The notes under the pieces were generated by a model. It saw only the letters and a program-made list of their open reading frames with translations. It did not search any database and was not told the DNA's origin. Position numbers and translations under genes: made by a program. Below are positions 1 to 12,960 of a stretch of DNA of 64,000 nucleotides, piece by piece. Position 1 is the stretch's first letter, and each line of letters begins with the position of its first letter. The stretch is from Clusia tigrina (Eukaryota > Arthropoda > Insecta > Diptera > Clusiidae), in the NCBI GenBank assembly GCA_920105625.2, contig OV050033.1, forward strand, positions 126,603,821 through 126,667,820. The letters are read 5' to 3'.

Positions 1-43
1 ATGCTACCTCTATGGAACTTTTGTGCAACTTTTACGCAACTAC

Positions 44-190
44 TAATAATAGTACTAATACAACTACTACTACTGATACCACTGCTACTACTACTACTAC
101 TACTGATACCACTGCTACTACTACTACTACTACTGATACCACTGCTACTCCTACTACTACTACTACTACGCTTACTACTGATTACTGACT
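44..190. repeat. 30-bp minisatellite built on ACT triplets
   Basis: Three near-identical 30-bp units are marked by TGATACC at 74, 104 and 134. Each is filled with CTA/ACT triplets, and the edges decay into simple ACT repeats. The apparent leucine-rich reading frame across it is a by-product of the triplet repeat and not a gene. Confidence 0.85.
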
Positions 191-192
191 AA

Positions 193-3100
193 TAATAAAC
201 TTCACCTTTTAAAGTCCTGTTGCAAATTCCTACTGGAGCAATGAGGAAGTGCTCCAACTTAGACTTCATTCAATGGGTTATTTTCACTTACTTTCCTGCG
301 TCTTGTCAATTATAACACTCTCGATGGCATAGTGTTCCACTTGGAGTACGTGGAGTTCGCAGTTCATTCCTCCTCCGGGAAACTTAAAGTTTACATATGA
401 AACACGACTCCTGTGCGCTGTTAGTTTGTCAGTAATTGAAGTTAATGGCTCCTTCCTGCCTCGGCATGTGTCGCTGTGTTATATCTCAATTATTTTACAC
501 CTCGTAGAGCTTAATTCATTTCGTGTTACATTTATTTGTACAATGTTTACACGCTCCACTTCACACGCACTCGTCAGCAGCGTGGCACGAACGAAAATAT
601 TTATTTGCACTTTATACGTTTGCATAACAACATTCTTTGCATGACCTCCCAACTGGCACATCTCCATGTCGTCTCCTCCCTCCAGCCAAATTGTCAGCAT
701 GCATTAGTGCCGCAATCCGTACATACGAGTATCGTGCACATGACCCAAGACCGTAAAATGTCTGAGCAAATTAAATGCACATGCTGGAAATGAATGCTTA
801 ATGCTTATAGACGATGACAATTTGAGTCATACGAATGACTGTGTGTGTCCTTGCTCAGTGCCCCACTGTGCCACACTGACACAGTGTCAAGCTGCATACC
901 AGGACCGCCACAACATTTATGCATGCATTCATGCTTATCTGACGCAGCAGGCGTGCATTGAAACAAAGCCAAGCAGGGCAAAGTAAAGCAAAGCAAACAG
1001 GACGAACGGGATTTTCGAAGGATCCTGCATTTAAGCTGTCATTGTGCATGACTTTCGTTTTGTGTGGCCGCTTATGTTGCACTACTGCGAGTATTTGCTG
1101 ACTGCTCTTAAGCTGAAAATTTTCAGCTCAACGGGAGCAGCAGCAAAGCATTCTGGTGGTGGTCGTTGTTGCTGTTGATGATGTTGTTGGTGTTGTTGTT
1201 GTTGTTGTGGAGTTTTTTGTTTTCCCAGCCAAATAGCATTTGCCCGTTTGCCGCTTGGTTGCGCGGTTGTCCACACGCTACGCTAATCTTTCTATGCAGC
1301 TCAAGAAAAATAAAGTTTCGACCACCTTCTGCTATGCAATGGGGTGGGCACTAGCGACAAGTGTGGTCTTCCTTCTCCTCTGTGGTGGTTCTGCTGTATC
1401 CAGCAGGACTCAGTATGCTGTGCGGGAGCAGCAGGTAAACAACGGCATTAATTTCAAAATAAAGCTCACTTTTCCGCATTAAAGCAGCTCTGTTTAAATA
1501 TTTTCTTGCAATTTCTTTGCTGTTTATTTAAGCTTCATCCTGCAAAGTCCTGGAAGCGCTCTTTATAATCCTATAAGGATAGCATTGTGTACTGTGCAAC
1601 TTTTGCCGCCGTTTTTATCTGTGGCTGCCAGTTTGCCGGCCTGACATTAACTCAGCTTTCTCTGTTCTTGAGCAGCTTAATTTTTGCATGCGTCCCGTTT
1701 GGTGTTTACTTTTCATTCAGCTGCATTTACACAGTTTAACATTAACTCAAACGCTGACTCAGAAATTAGCAGAATGGGATCGTGTCCGTTTTATATAAAA
1801 AAAAATCCTTGAGCCTGAAATAATTCTATGTAGTCAAATAAATGATAAACGCAATGAAACTGTGGTGGCATTAGTTTTGAGGTGCTACTGTGAGTTCAGT
1901 ACGGTATAATGCTCAGGGACGGTATAATGCTGGAGCAGACTTAGCAGGAGCAAAGTTTATTGTATGACCACCAGGATATTTCACTTACTTTCCTGCTAGT
2001 CCAGTGTTGAGATCCTTTAAAACTGTCTATCGTTCTCACTCTGAAAGTAACAAAAGTAACTCTATCAGAACTTCGAATAGGCGTAAAAATTAGGTTGATA
2101 TTTATAGAAGCATCTAAAGCCCTTATAAACCTTTAATAAAGTTTGCTAATAGCCAATTTGTTTATTTTTAAATGTTTAATGGTCTTTATAGCGCGTAAGG
2201 GAGCAACTCAAAGTCATCAGAATATAGCTCTGCCCTGTGAAATCATGGCCACTTTCGCCAGCCTACTCATCGGGACATTAGGAAGCAACTTTCGCCGTAT
2301 CTTGGATGGAGTTCTATTGATTTCATTGCATACTGGTTCAAATAGGACCCGGGCCGTCTAACAATCTTTCCATAAGTCAGAAATCTGTTTAGAGATTTAA
2401 TATCTTTTTTATGTTTCTTCGCAAACTAAACGCAGAGCAATAAAAATTTAATTTGCTCGCATTCACGATTAGATATTTTATTGGTGTTCCCCATAATCCT
2501 CCAGCAGAGTAAAATTTATATATGCGAGTTACCGATACGCCCCCTGCAGTTACATGAAATTAGGTGCTATTAAACGGCCATAAGCGGTTCAGCCCCACAC
2601 ATTAAATCAACTGAAATTAAATTCAGTTACTCCGATGTCCTTCTCGGCTCCTTGTGATACAGCGCCGCAAAGGTACCGACACGGCAACTCTCCAACGGAC
2701 GCAATGAATCGAAATTAAATGCCATAAATTACAGACAAACATTTCGGACTGCCAAACGCCATTTGACCTCTGGAGCAAACAATAAACACATAAAAGCGAG
2801 TCATGTGGAAAAAATGCGTACACAAAGGGCACGGAAATTGTGACCGCAGATGACAAAAGCAAAACAGCTAATAAAAAGTTGCCAATATGCGTCAATAAAT
2901 CAATACACACAGCGCCAACTGCAACGAAGAAAGAATTCGGCACTGCGAGTAGGGGAAAGGTCCGCAGTTAGCATTGTATTTCGGAGGAAGAGGAGGAAGC
3001 GGACAGTTTAAAGTGTCCACTAAGTAAAATCAACTGAATTGGGTCAGCTGAACGTGGTAATATTGAGTATGTTGGAGTCTGCCTGAGCTAATTACAACAG

Positions 3101-5010
3101 CAATTAGAGCAAAGGTAGTGAATGCCCAGCGAAGCTCGTCAGCTAAATACGAAAAGTTTCTGTGATGGGCAAAAATGCCCTATTGCCAAGGGTTTGTTTT
3201 AGTCCATGTTCCCCCAAAATTTATATTGCTCGCGAGCACAATTGTTGATTCTGCATTAAGTTCTGTCAACAACACACTCAAATTTTTTATATCCTGCGAC
3301 AGAAATTGCAAATTCCATTTTAACTGCAGAGTCCTTAAAATTTCTGTTTACGCACTTTTCTCTTTCACATGTTTCTTTTAGTCTCCGCTAAAAGTGTATG
3401 ATATGCTCAAATAAATTCCTGATTGATGCGCTCCACTGTCCTTGTTTGGTGCGCTCCACTTTCCCTGTATTTTAAGAGCGTCTTCGTCACACTTTATCGC
3501 AAATTTGCATTGTAGCACAAACATATTCGTACTTAGCACCACATTTGCAGCTGCTCTAAATCTAACTCGCTTTTGTGCAGTTTCCTTAATGTTTCAGATT
3601 TAAGCACAATGTAAAGTCAATTTGAAAGCGAAAGGGGTAGAAGGGTAGTGGCACAGCATGTCAGTGGAATTCCCAAAGCAAGCGAGAATATTGCTCTATA
3701 AAAGAGCAAATTGGATTAGAAATAATGACACCAGCAAATATTGGAAAACAAATTATAGCACGCCCAGTAGGAAATTGCCATGGCGTCTGAGTGGAAATGA
3801 AAGCGATGCCAAAGAAATTCAGTGAGGAAACGTTTATGACCAGAAAATTCATATCAGTGGTGTCATTTTCGGTAAGAAATGAGGAGTTGTTAATTCTAAT
3901 AATAGTCGATTACATGTCATCAATCGAGTGAGCCATTGAAACCAGACATGATTATTATAAAATATGTTGCTAGATATACTCGTATAAAGAAAGAGTACTC
4001 CTCAAAGGGTATGCCTTACTAAGATACTACAAATGACATGTCATCGACGTTGCCAGCATAGCAGACCGCATTGATGATGTCTGATGGGCCTTTGCAATCC
4101 TTATTGGCATTTTCCAGATGACTTTTCGTGTCAATAGCCATGAGTTGTGTCAGTAGATGAAATACGAAATTGTCAGTGGATATCAGCGAAACCGTCAAAG
4201 GGACAAATCAAGGTAAGGTCTCTTAGAACACCGCAACTGCAAATCGCATTACCGACTCAATTTTCTGCTGGGATACTTTTCGTTCGCAGTGAGCTGCCAT
4301 AAAACCCGTACAAATGCATTTTCATTTAGTGTCAAACTAATAAAAACGTATTGTATTCTTACACCCACACAATCGCATCTGCGGAATGGAAAGTGATGAC
4401 AATTCACATTACTACAAATCGCGTGGGACTTTTGTTAGTTGAGCGTAAGAAAATCTAACAACGCACAAGTGACTGGCCAAGGGACCTTTTAGCGAATACA
4501 GAAAGTTTGCTCTAATGTACACTATCTGAGTACCTGCAGAGTGAAGTAAAATTGTGCTATTATTGAATGCTTTTATTTTAATTTTTGGTGAATCTCAATC
4601 AAAGGATTAAAATAGCATTCAAAGCAAATCATACCTTTAGTCGAAGGTTCTACTATACTTGTTTGTTTATAGATTGATTCCTCCTAGTTATTATGAACTG
4701 ATTGAAGTTCCCTTCTTTTTGGACTTAGATACTGAGTCAGTTCTGCCCTCCAAGCTTGTAAAATTGAGGAATATGTTCATCCCCAAAGCATTACAGATGA
4801 AGATTTGCAACGGTTCAGCATTTGTGGAACAAGAACAGATCAGTCTGTCCTCTAAACATACTTAAGGATACCCTAGCCATATATAGACTACAGCTTCAAC
4901 TAAGTTCATCATATTTAGATCTCCATAACTTCAAATAAATAAATAAGTTAACCATTGCTTCGTCTCTAAGTCCACTCTTCCATAGCCATAATTGAATCAC
5001 CGATACTTAC
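193..5010. other. Noncoding region without recognisable gene
   Basis: No reading frame on either strand resembles a protein family, and the short open frames lack start context or codon structure. Apart from a CAG/CAA-type triplet tract near 1150-1210 I see only AT-rich unique sequence. A short motif (AATAGTCGATTACATGTCATC) near 3900 recurs imperfectly near 5098. This could be intergenic DNA or part of a long intron. Confidence 0.6.
1150..1212. repeat. GTT/GCT triplet microsatellite
   Basis: This is an imperfect run of GTT, GCT and GAT triplets (CAA/CAG on the minus strand), the 'opa' type that is abundant in fly genomes. On the minus strand it reads as polyglutamine, but the flanking frame is short and unrelated to any family, so I do not call a gene. 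Confidence 0.8.
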
Positions 5011-5015
5011 TTTGC

Positions 5016-5335
5016 ACCTTGTCTCTGCAGTCCTTGCTATGGTGGACAACGATTTCTGGACCAGACAATGGAAATGAACAATTTGTCACATTTGATAATA
5101 GTCGATGATATGTCATCAGTCATGTTAGCAGTTGTCTGAACTAGTTCAAATTTTAAATGACAACAGTGAGTAGTTTTTACCCCTTAAGCTTAAAGTCCGA
5201 CGGCTAAAGGTAGGGGGAATTATCCATTTTCCCACATATACCTTGTCTCTGCAGTCCTTACTATGGTGGAGTACCATCCAAAAACACCGAAGTAGTTTTT
5301 AGTGCTTAAACGTAAAGTCCAACCGCAAAAGGTAC
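5016..5335. repeat. Diverged direct duplication (offset 224 bp)
   Basis: ACCTTGTCTCTGCAGTCCTT at 5016 recurs at 5240, followed in both by CTATGGTGGA. A second shared block, beginning AGTAGTTTTTA and ending AAAGGTA, follows each copy (about 5170 and 5292). The second copy is shorter, so it is an old tandem duplication with an internal deletion. No coding potential is seen. Confidence 0.7.
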
Positions 5336-7380
5336 CCGACGATCTTCAATTTCGGCACCCAATGCTCTGTAGGTCACATCGACCCATTTCATTTATGGAT
5401 CTCTTTAAAGTCTTTAAGATAATTTTATCCTTGCTAAGGCACTCCCTCTATTAACCATTAATCATATCCACATTAATGATATCCAAGAAGGCTGCTTTGG
5501 TCTGAACTGCTAAAGCGGGCATTGGAGAAAAGGGAACAGAGTAATTAGCCGCATCAAATTGGTCGAAAGTTAACCAGATTAACCAAATGTGATAAGTTGC
5601 TGTTCCACAGTCCCGCCACTTTGTGTTGTTTCTTTAGACCCTCAGCGATAACTGCTCTAATATCTCATTAAGTCGGAAAACAAGCATCGCCTGGAAAAAG
5701 GGCAACCAAAAACTAAATTAATAAAAAAAGGATACGAACAGCAGCTACCATAAAACTCATGAATTTTTTGCGTTTTCGAAGAAAAATAACAAGAAATGCT
5801 CAAATGAAGCTACTTACCAAACTCATTTAACACGCCCGCTGACATCCTTCCCACATAAATTCGGACTGGGCCAATGTTGCAACCGCACCAACAATGAGAG
5901 CCGTTTGGAAATAACTTTAACTGCATTGCGAGGCAGAGCAAAAGGATATCCCTTTTGTGGGTAATGTTGCTACTGTGGCTCGAGTTCTTGTTCTGCTCCT
6001 GTTGTTGTTGTGTTGCTGGTGCTTTTGGAGTGTAGTAATGTTGTATCAGTTGCAACAACGAAAGGGATTGTCCGGGGATTTTTATGACCGACGAAGCAAC
6101 AGCAAATAATTAGAATCATCAAATGAGAAAAAAACGGAGGGAATTGCCACAAGGCACACAAATATAAATTTGCAGTAAAAATATAACAAAACAAAAGGCG
6201 AGGAAGTGGAGCAAAAAAATGAACGCCACATTGTTTGTGTATTAAGGCGAAAGAGCACAGAAACAAATGCGAAAACAACACTAACAATAATGATGGCCAC
6301 AGCGGCCATTTTCGTTAGTTCTTGGCCAAATTAGCATAAAAACACTTACGTTTAATTGGAAAGCAAAGCAAAGAAATCGCCGCTAAAAAGTTTTCCCATT
6401 TTTCCGCCACATTTTTTTCCTCACTCTTCTTCTTGTGATCCCTTTCAGTCCTTTGTAAATTACGTGCCCATTTGTGTGTGCGTGTTTGTTGAAAAATAAA
6501 AGCAAATGAAACAATTTAGAGTAAAAAAGGATTCCTTAAAAAATCATCATCCGGTGTGACTATTCTGTTTTTGCTTGTCTATTGCAACTTTTGCCTGAAT
6601 TTTTTGTGGGCCCGTTTCTTTTGTATTTTTTGGTTGTCCGGCTGCCTTTCTTCCATTTGCACCTTTTGTGCAGTTTTCAATTTGCAACCACATTCCCAGG
6701 CTTTTCCGGCTACCACGCTTTTTTGCGAGAACTACATGCTAATGAGGGCTCCTTCTAGTTTACCCACTTGCATTGCTTTTATTGTGATCTTGAAGCTAAC
6801 TATTTTGTCTTGGTTTATGTTACAGTTTAATCTGGAACAATTGAATAAAAGTCACGGAGTTTTCAGTTCCTATCCGAACACGAACTTTGCAGGACTTGCT
6901 AAATCTTTCTTCTATCACTCCGGTCTCTGTGGGGTTGATAGTTTAGTATATAGTATATAGGAGTTTTTATAGTATAAATAGTTTCACTTACTATTTAGTA
7001 TAATGGGTCCTTCCGTGTCTTGATATATCTTCGTTGTTAGTGGTAAACCCTCTGAACCCAAGAGATATACAAATTTCGCATGACCTCTTCAAACATTGTC
7101 AATTCCATCCTTCTTATCTCTTTAAGTAGCCAACAATAGATGATAGTACACTTCGATTTTTGCTTGACCTTATGTTACGATTAATTCTCCTGTCTATTAA
7201 GGTATTCCTTGATAGTGGAAATTCTCCGGGCCGAATTTTGCATGACTTCTTCAAACTTCAGTCCATTTGTCTGGACTCTTCCTAACTCTTTAAATCGACG
7301 GTACAGAATTTCCTATGATGCAAAGTAGACATTTTCGTAATTATGAGGAAGCAAATCGTGAGATCCAAGCTATAAGAAAT
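5336..7380. other. Noncoding region, nothing recognised
   Basis: Open frames here are AT-rich chance frames. There is one short GTT tract around 5998-6020. I see no domain, RNA gene or transposon signature. Confidence 0.55.
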
Positions 7381-7384
7381 TTTG

Positions 7385-7740
7385 CACTGAGGCTTCACTC
7401 ACTCAAAAGCCGATATTAAGCTCACTCAAAAGCCGATTAAAACTTCAATCAAAAGCCAATCTTGACCTGACTCAAAAGTCAATATTAACCTCACTCAAAA
7501 GCCACACACAGTGCCAAATACAGACACTCCGTTCCGTACAGTTGCTTTCCGAACACTTCCGGATCCAATAATTGGAACTGAAAATGAAGCTGGACCAAAT
7601 TTGTTGTTGCTTTGCATTAAATTGGATCCGATCCAGCGCCATTGGAATACAGCTAATGTAAGCCTAACTTATAAGTCGATATAAATCTCAGTCAAAGGCC
7701 AATCTTAACATCACTCCAAATCCAATCTTAACCTTCGCAA
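7385..7740. repeat. 23-bp tandem repeat in two blocks
   Basis: The core CAAAAGCC (or one-base variants) occurs at 7404, 7427, 7450, 7473 and 7496, an exact 23-bp period. Degenerate copies with the same spacing appear at about 7693 and 7716, after roughly 160 bp of other sequence. Each unit also carries a (GA)TATTAA or CTTAACC half. There is no sign of coding. Confidence 0.85.
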
Positions 7741-9600
7741 AGTTCAGCCAAACAACGTCAATGTACTTAACGCTGATGTTCTTTGGTTCAACTTGTATAT
7801 AGTTGATAAAGCATCGGAATCGGGTAAAGAGAGGAAACCCATATTGTTGTTAGTCAAGATCGGGATCACTTCTCTGAAGGTTATCATACAAGAAGCATCT
7901 TAGTTAAACATATGTCTTTTTTATCTACTTTCTGCTACTACGATGAGTGACCAAATGTTGGCAATCTGGGTTATAATTGTGAACCATAACTGGGATTCAA
8001 TAATTCCCACTAACCGTACTGTTTTAAATAATCCCTCGGAGGGATTCCAATGCTTCCATAGGGGAATTTAAATTATGTTATTAAATTTTGTATTTACTTC
8101 ATTGTTTGTTTCATTTAAGTTCTTCAAATAGAATTTTTTTGCATCGGCATATTTTAACCTTTATAGAGAAAGGCTAGAGTTAGAGTTCTCAGAACACGCA
8201 CAACTACCATAAATACAAATGACAATAGCTTCTTTTCTTTCTATGTATAATTTATATGTCCTTTAATTTGTTTAAGGTATCTGAAGAGAAATCAGTCGCC
8301 CAAGAAAAAAGTATTCAACCCAAGGGGAGATTCCTTTTTGAATTCCCCATAAAATTCCTATACTTCTGACCGGTGCGATTTATGAAATTGTTACCATTGC
8401 AACAACAACACAAGAAACACAAATGCCAGCGAATGACTTTCAAAAAAGGAAGACCAAAAGCAAATAAGGAAATCCAGTAAAAAATTTTGATTGGATAACG
8501 TGCAAGAATGCCAAAATATTTCCACAGTAACTTCAGACTTCAGAAATTGTTCTATGGCAACGAATTGGTCAGGTTTTTACTGAAAATAATTTGTGTGAAT
8601 GTAAGCATCCTTTATGCCATATACGCAGACAGTTTTCTGCCTTATATATCCTTCCATCCACATAATTCCAGTAGACAATGAAGGCAGAGTTAGAAGATAG
8701 CATTCCCTTTCACCTTAGATATATATTATACTTAATGACCCCCAAAATTGTATAATACTTATATGAGAATAGTGGGCGTGGTAATCTGTATAGTCCGCCT
8801 ATATTATACATACAACCTATTATGAACCAAATGTACATAATCTGCAGATTTCTTAAACTCAATTGAGCGAATGTGTGATTTTTATAAATGAGGTGCTAAC
8901 AGTTGCATATATGGGAGGAGGGCGTATTCATTGACAGATGTTGTGTGCAATATAGTTCGATCTTAATGTCTAGTTAATGTTTATGAGAAGATTCATCTGA
9001 CGGTTTCGAAAAAAGTGTACATACATATAGGCTGGCCAAGAATATATACGAGTATATTGGAACTCAACTAACACTCTGCGAGCGTGGTTATATGAAAACA
9101 GTACATTTGGGGAACTTAATAAATCCAATTTACACACTATCAATAGGGTATAGTGTTAGACTCAGTTGTGGAACGGATCGAAACCAGATGAATATTGTTG
9201 CATAAAAGATATTTACGGGACCCATTGTGAGACCCTCATCTGCTTAACTCGTAGTTGATAAAATATTTTATTTACTATATATTAAATATACAATAATGAT
9301 TTATTTTATTTATAATAAAAAATTTTATTTATAATAAAAAATATAATAAATTAGATGTCAAAACATAACAAAGGACCCCCTGAAGCAGTCCTTTATTATT
9401 GACTGGTTGATTCGTATAATCAGTGATCGAATAAATCGTCACGTAAAAGCTCGCTTTTCTAAGTGAAGTTGCTTAGCTTTTTATCATATAAAATAAGAGC
9501 TTTTTATGTGGTGAAGTTTTCGATCACGGATGAGACGATGTGAACCCTGGTTAATAATTCATTTTTATCATACTTGTATATCAGGAACTTCACATTACTA
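7741..9600. other. Noncoding AT-rich spacer
   Basis: No gene is recognised. Positions 9258-9355 are almost pure A/T with a duplicated TTTATTTATAATAAAAAA block. This is the DNA downstream of the first glycosyltransferase gene. Confidence 0.6.
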
Positions 9601-9609
9601 TTTGTTATG

Positions 9610-9619
9610 TTTATTTATT
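9610..9619 (-). terminator. Poly(A) signal of GT92 gene 1
   Basis: Two overlapping AATAAA hexamers read on the minus strand, about 50 nt beyond the proposed stop codon in the third exon at 9667. This supports the short third exon and a short 3' UTR. Confidence 0.6.
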
Positions 9620-9666
9620 GGCAAAATTAATAAGATTTTTCACTCCGCAATGGACGTGCTTCCACT

Positions 9667-11878
9667 TCAGCCTCTGCTCAATTTCGTAACATTAACCTAC
9701 GTAAATGGAAAATCAAATATTAGTTCTATACAATTTAAAAGACAGGACAATAATCGACTTCACCTTTGCGAGGAATCCCAACTGTCTCAGTACATCCACA
9801 CTTCTATTGACCAGCTCGGCTTTGAAGCGCCAAATATTGGGATCATCGACAGGGTGGTCGAGTGTTTCTTTTATATCGGGCTCGCGATAGTGTTGCAATT
9901 GTGCTAAGCTGCTATTCAGCGACTCCGGAGAACAGCTCTGCTGCCAGTATCTCGGGAAATGGTTGTGTAGAGTGAGCACATATTTAGTGCTGTGCAAGCA
10001 TTTCGTTGCCAAGTTCTTGTCCAAGTGTTTCTCTACACGCTGCACATGTTGCAGCATGTACATATACGGTGGGACCTCTTCGGAATATCCAGCACTGAGC
10101 GGGTAACGCGGATAGTAAACATTCAGAAAACAGAAGCTGGCATAACTTTGGCAATTTCCTACACGGATTTGCTCAGCCACTGCTATTAGTTCATGCCAGT
10201 TAGAGAGGTTCCCCAGGGGCATTAGAACCTCATCCACATCGACCACCGCCAGGTAGTCGTACTTGTACATGTTCCTGTAGAAGCAGTCATTGTACGGTAT
10301 TAGCTCATTCAACATGTAATCAAAGCTATTGCGCTCCATGAAGAAGTGGCGAAAGTCAGCCAAACGCGGCGTATTATGCGCCAAAGTAATTGGTATAAAC
10401 TGGAGGAATCCCTCCGTTTCGTAGTGCTTCATCACTTTGGACACATTGGGATGCACCTGCAAATCGTGTACGATGACCTGCTCGGCGCCCAGTATGCGCA
10501 TCAATTCCAACCATTCCACCAAACGAGCCGACACATCCACATACGGAAAATCCAAACCCTTCACGCACACCCCAAAACTCTTCCGGGTTCTGTTCGTTTT
10601 TGGTTCTTCGTAGATCACTTTCAGATTATTTGTGGCTCTGGCACATGGCTCTGCCACCAGAGACACCGTTTGCGGTACGTAGCCTGAAAAATCAGGTGGC
10701 AAGGGGCAAGACAGCAAATGGGCATACCAAAAATTCGCTGGCTTTCCCCAGGCTTTCTCCCATATCTCGAAATAATCGACGACATTCACAATGCTGGGTT
10801 CAGGGCGGTGTTCGAACCACAGCTGGCAGTAACTGGGTGGAAATGGCTCTCCAATTTGATTGATCATCACCAACAAACGCACAACTGCACCGGACTGGAC
10901 TATGGCACGCTTATCGTAGTAGGCCCCGTACAGCAGGAAGCTCACGTTTCCGTTCTCATATTTCTGCCAGTAGTCAGCGTAGAACTGAATGTTGAATAAT
11001 TCCGGATACGGTGCACAACCGTCACGCCTTCTCTGCTCATTATTGTCTGGACGCAAATGCTCAAAGGGCAGAGCCGGCAATTCGCGTTCGATTAATGCAA
11101 AGATTTCCTGTTCGCTGGGGGCTGAAATGAATTAAAGAAGTTTTAGTGAATTTATTCGGGTAGTCGGGAATTAAACCATGAATCTTGTGATCGAGTAACT
11201 CGTGAAAATTCCCTTTGCTGTGAAGGATTGTTGGCAAGGAGACTGATGAGATATGAGTTCACGAGTGTCATGGTTTGACTCCAGGAAATGTGAGACCAGA
11301 AGCGAAGAGCGATTGAAGGGATCTGTGATGACTTTTTCAACTCAAATTTTTTAATTAGAACTGGTGCATTTGTTTTTCAATTAATCTAAGAGGGAAAACT
11401 ATACAGACATTTTTTTTTTACTTAAACTGTTGATCTTCGATTCAATATTTTTGGAAGACTAGTTTAATACAAATGTTTTGATTTAAACTGGTTTACAAGA
11501 GGACTTGTTCTTCGATTCAATATCCATGGAAAACTTCTTCAACTCGTTTTTTTTTTCTTTGAACTCATTCAATCATCCAATCATGAGTGAATTTGGTGAT
11601 CGGTTTAGCCTGTGATTGTACGGAAAGCTTGCTCCACATATATTTTTTAATTTAAACTCGTTTATCAACGGATTTTCTCTAAAGCGCTCATTGCTTACTG
11701 TCACATTCATATATGATTGATCATTACGGTTTCTGTTGTCCACCAGCAACACCTCCCGGGACTCGTACTGGAACTCCACCACCGGTTCACTGCGATTAAC
11801 CAACACGTATGCTAAACCGATTAAAAGCTTGATCGCGATAAGGATGGCTAAAATTTTGTAGTAACGTTTGAGCAGCAT
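9667..11878 (-). CDS. Glycosyltransferase family 92 protein, copy 1
   Basis: This is a predicted Golgi type II membrane glycosyltransferase of the GT92/DUF23 family (Pfam Glyco_transf_92). Known members include C. elegans GALT-1, a galactosyltransferase acting on core fucose, but the substrate here is unknown. My model has three exons: 11878-11728, 11121-9764 and 9696-9667, giving 512 residues. Exon 1 encodes a signal-anchor (about residues 9-27) and ends one base into a codon at a GTAATG donor. Exon 2 carries FGVCVKGLDFPY (about 233-244), QVHPNVSKV, IPYNDCFYRN, the DXD-like DVDEV (345-349), TLHNHFPR and QLQHYR. Exon 3 follows a GTGAAG donor and adds VNVTKLSRG before a stop. Intron 1 is 606 bp, much longer than in the other array copies. 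Sequons (NVS, NLS, NSS, NRS) fit a luminal domain. The family call is very secure; the last exon is inferred. Confidence 0.92.
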
Positions 11879-11933
11879 TTCCGGTCGCTTTACTATTTGC
11901 GCAAATCGTTAACAGTATTCCACGTCTTCGTAC

Positions 11934-12289
11934 GCGAATATTTCACACTTGACACGAACATTTCGTTTTAACCAACCAAGTTAATCAACTGACTTTACTA
12001 TTTTTAGAGAGCCATCTATGTGAACTGATGGAGTGTCTTTATTGCCACATATATAAATGCTTGTTCTCAAGACTCATACCGCAACCGATTCACTGCGGGA
12101 AAATATGCCAAATCTATTATCACCTTCTTGTGTTTGAGTGGACTTTCGAGGCGCTGAGGTATTTTCATCAATTACTAAATGTATCTCCCGCGTTTGTGCG
12201 GAAATGTTTCAAACTTGACACGTACATTTGTTTTCGCCAACCGATTGTATTGAGAACCATCTGTCTTAACTGACGGAGTGTCTTTATCT
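11934..12289. repeat. Duplicated promoter/5'-UTR segment
   Basis: The segment 11934-12042 recurs in diverged form at 12198-12289 in the same orientation. Shared pieces include TTCA(C/A)ACTTGACACG, CCATCT and GGAGTGTCTTTAT, as well as the initiator TCAGTT on the minus strand. Only the copy nearer the gene keeps a TATA box. The distal copy may be a remnant of a lost family member or a simple tandem duplication. Confidence 0.65.
12020..12057 (-). promoter_or_regulatory. TATA-Inr core promoter of GT92 copy 1
   Basis: On the minus strand a TATATAT box (12055-12049) lies 29 nt upstream of the A of TCAGTT, a good arthropod initiator. That puts the start near 12026 and gives a 5' UTR of about 148 nt to the ATG at 11878. 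Box, spacing and initiator agree; no transcript data are available. Confidence 0.6.
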
Positions 12290-12749
12290 GCTCACTTGCG
12301 GAACAACAACATTCCCAACAAGAGCGATAGTGGAAACTAATTGCGTCGGGGCTCATATCTCTTTAATTTAGGAAATTGAGGAAATACGAAAGGTAATAAA
12401 TTGGCACACACGAGTATATACACCACGCCCACAAGTGCAAAAATTGTCTAAAAGAAGACAAAATATTCTGGCGGGGTATTTTAAGAGCCCCGCCGACGCA
12501 TATTGTCAGCTGTGTGAACCGTTATCACCGCACGCATTCAATCTAAACACCTTCACTCCATATTCAGCGTAATAAAGATAAGCAGAATACTGACGGAAAA
12601 GAATGTAATTGTAAAAAATGATAATGATGACGATAAAGCGAAAGTGTGTGAGAGGTGATATCAAAAAAGTGTTCTGTGACCTTGACGAAATTTAGTGTGA
12701 GAGAAAAATGCTTCCGCTGCCAGCCAAAAGACTACCAAGAGGTATAAAA

Positions 12750-12960
12750 CCGCGAGTGAATATTTTGAGTAATAATTCTTTGTATGTAGAGTGGTATGAT
12801 ATCCCTCTTGAGTGAAAATTTTGAATTATATTTCTATGTATATAGAGAGGTATGAAATAGTTCTTGAGTGGAAGTGTTGATTTATATTTATAAGTATGTA
12901 GGAATGTATGACATCGCTCTTGAGCGAAAGTGTTGAGTTATATTATATAAATATATATTT
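12750..12960. repeat. About 56-bp tandem repeat, four copies
   Basis: GAGTGAA or close variants begin units at about 12754, 12810, 12866 and 12923. Each is followed by a TTGA-TTATAT stretch, a TATGTAGAG-like block and GGTATGA(T/A)AT. The copies are diverged by substitutions and small gaps. Confidence 0.75.

Noticed and set aside
1..192. Leucine-rich 63-residue frame starting at the first base
   Set aside because: It is a reading of the ACT-triplet minisatellite and has no non-repetitive coding part.
7385..7511. CRISPR-like regular spacing
   Set aside because: The 23-bp units are contiguous without unique spacers, and the window is eukaryotic.
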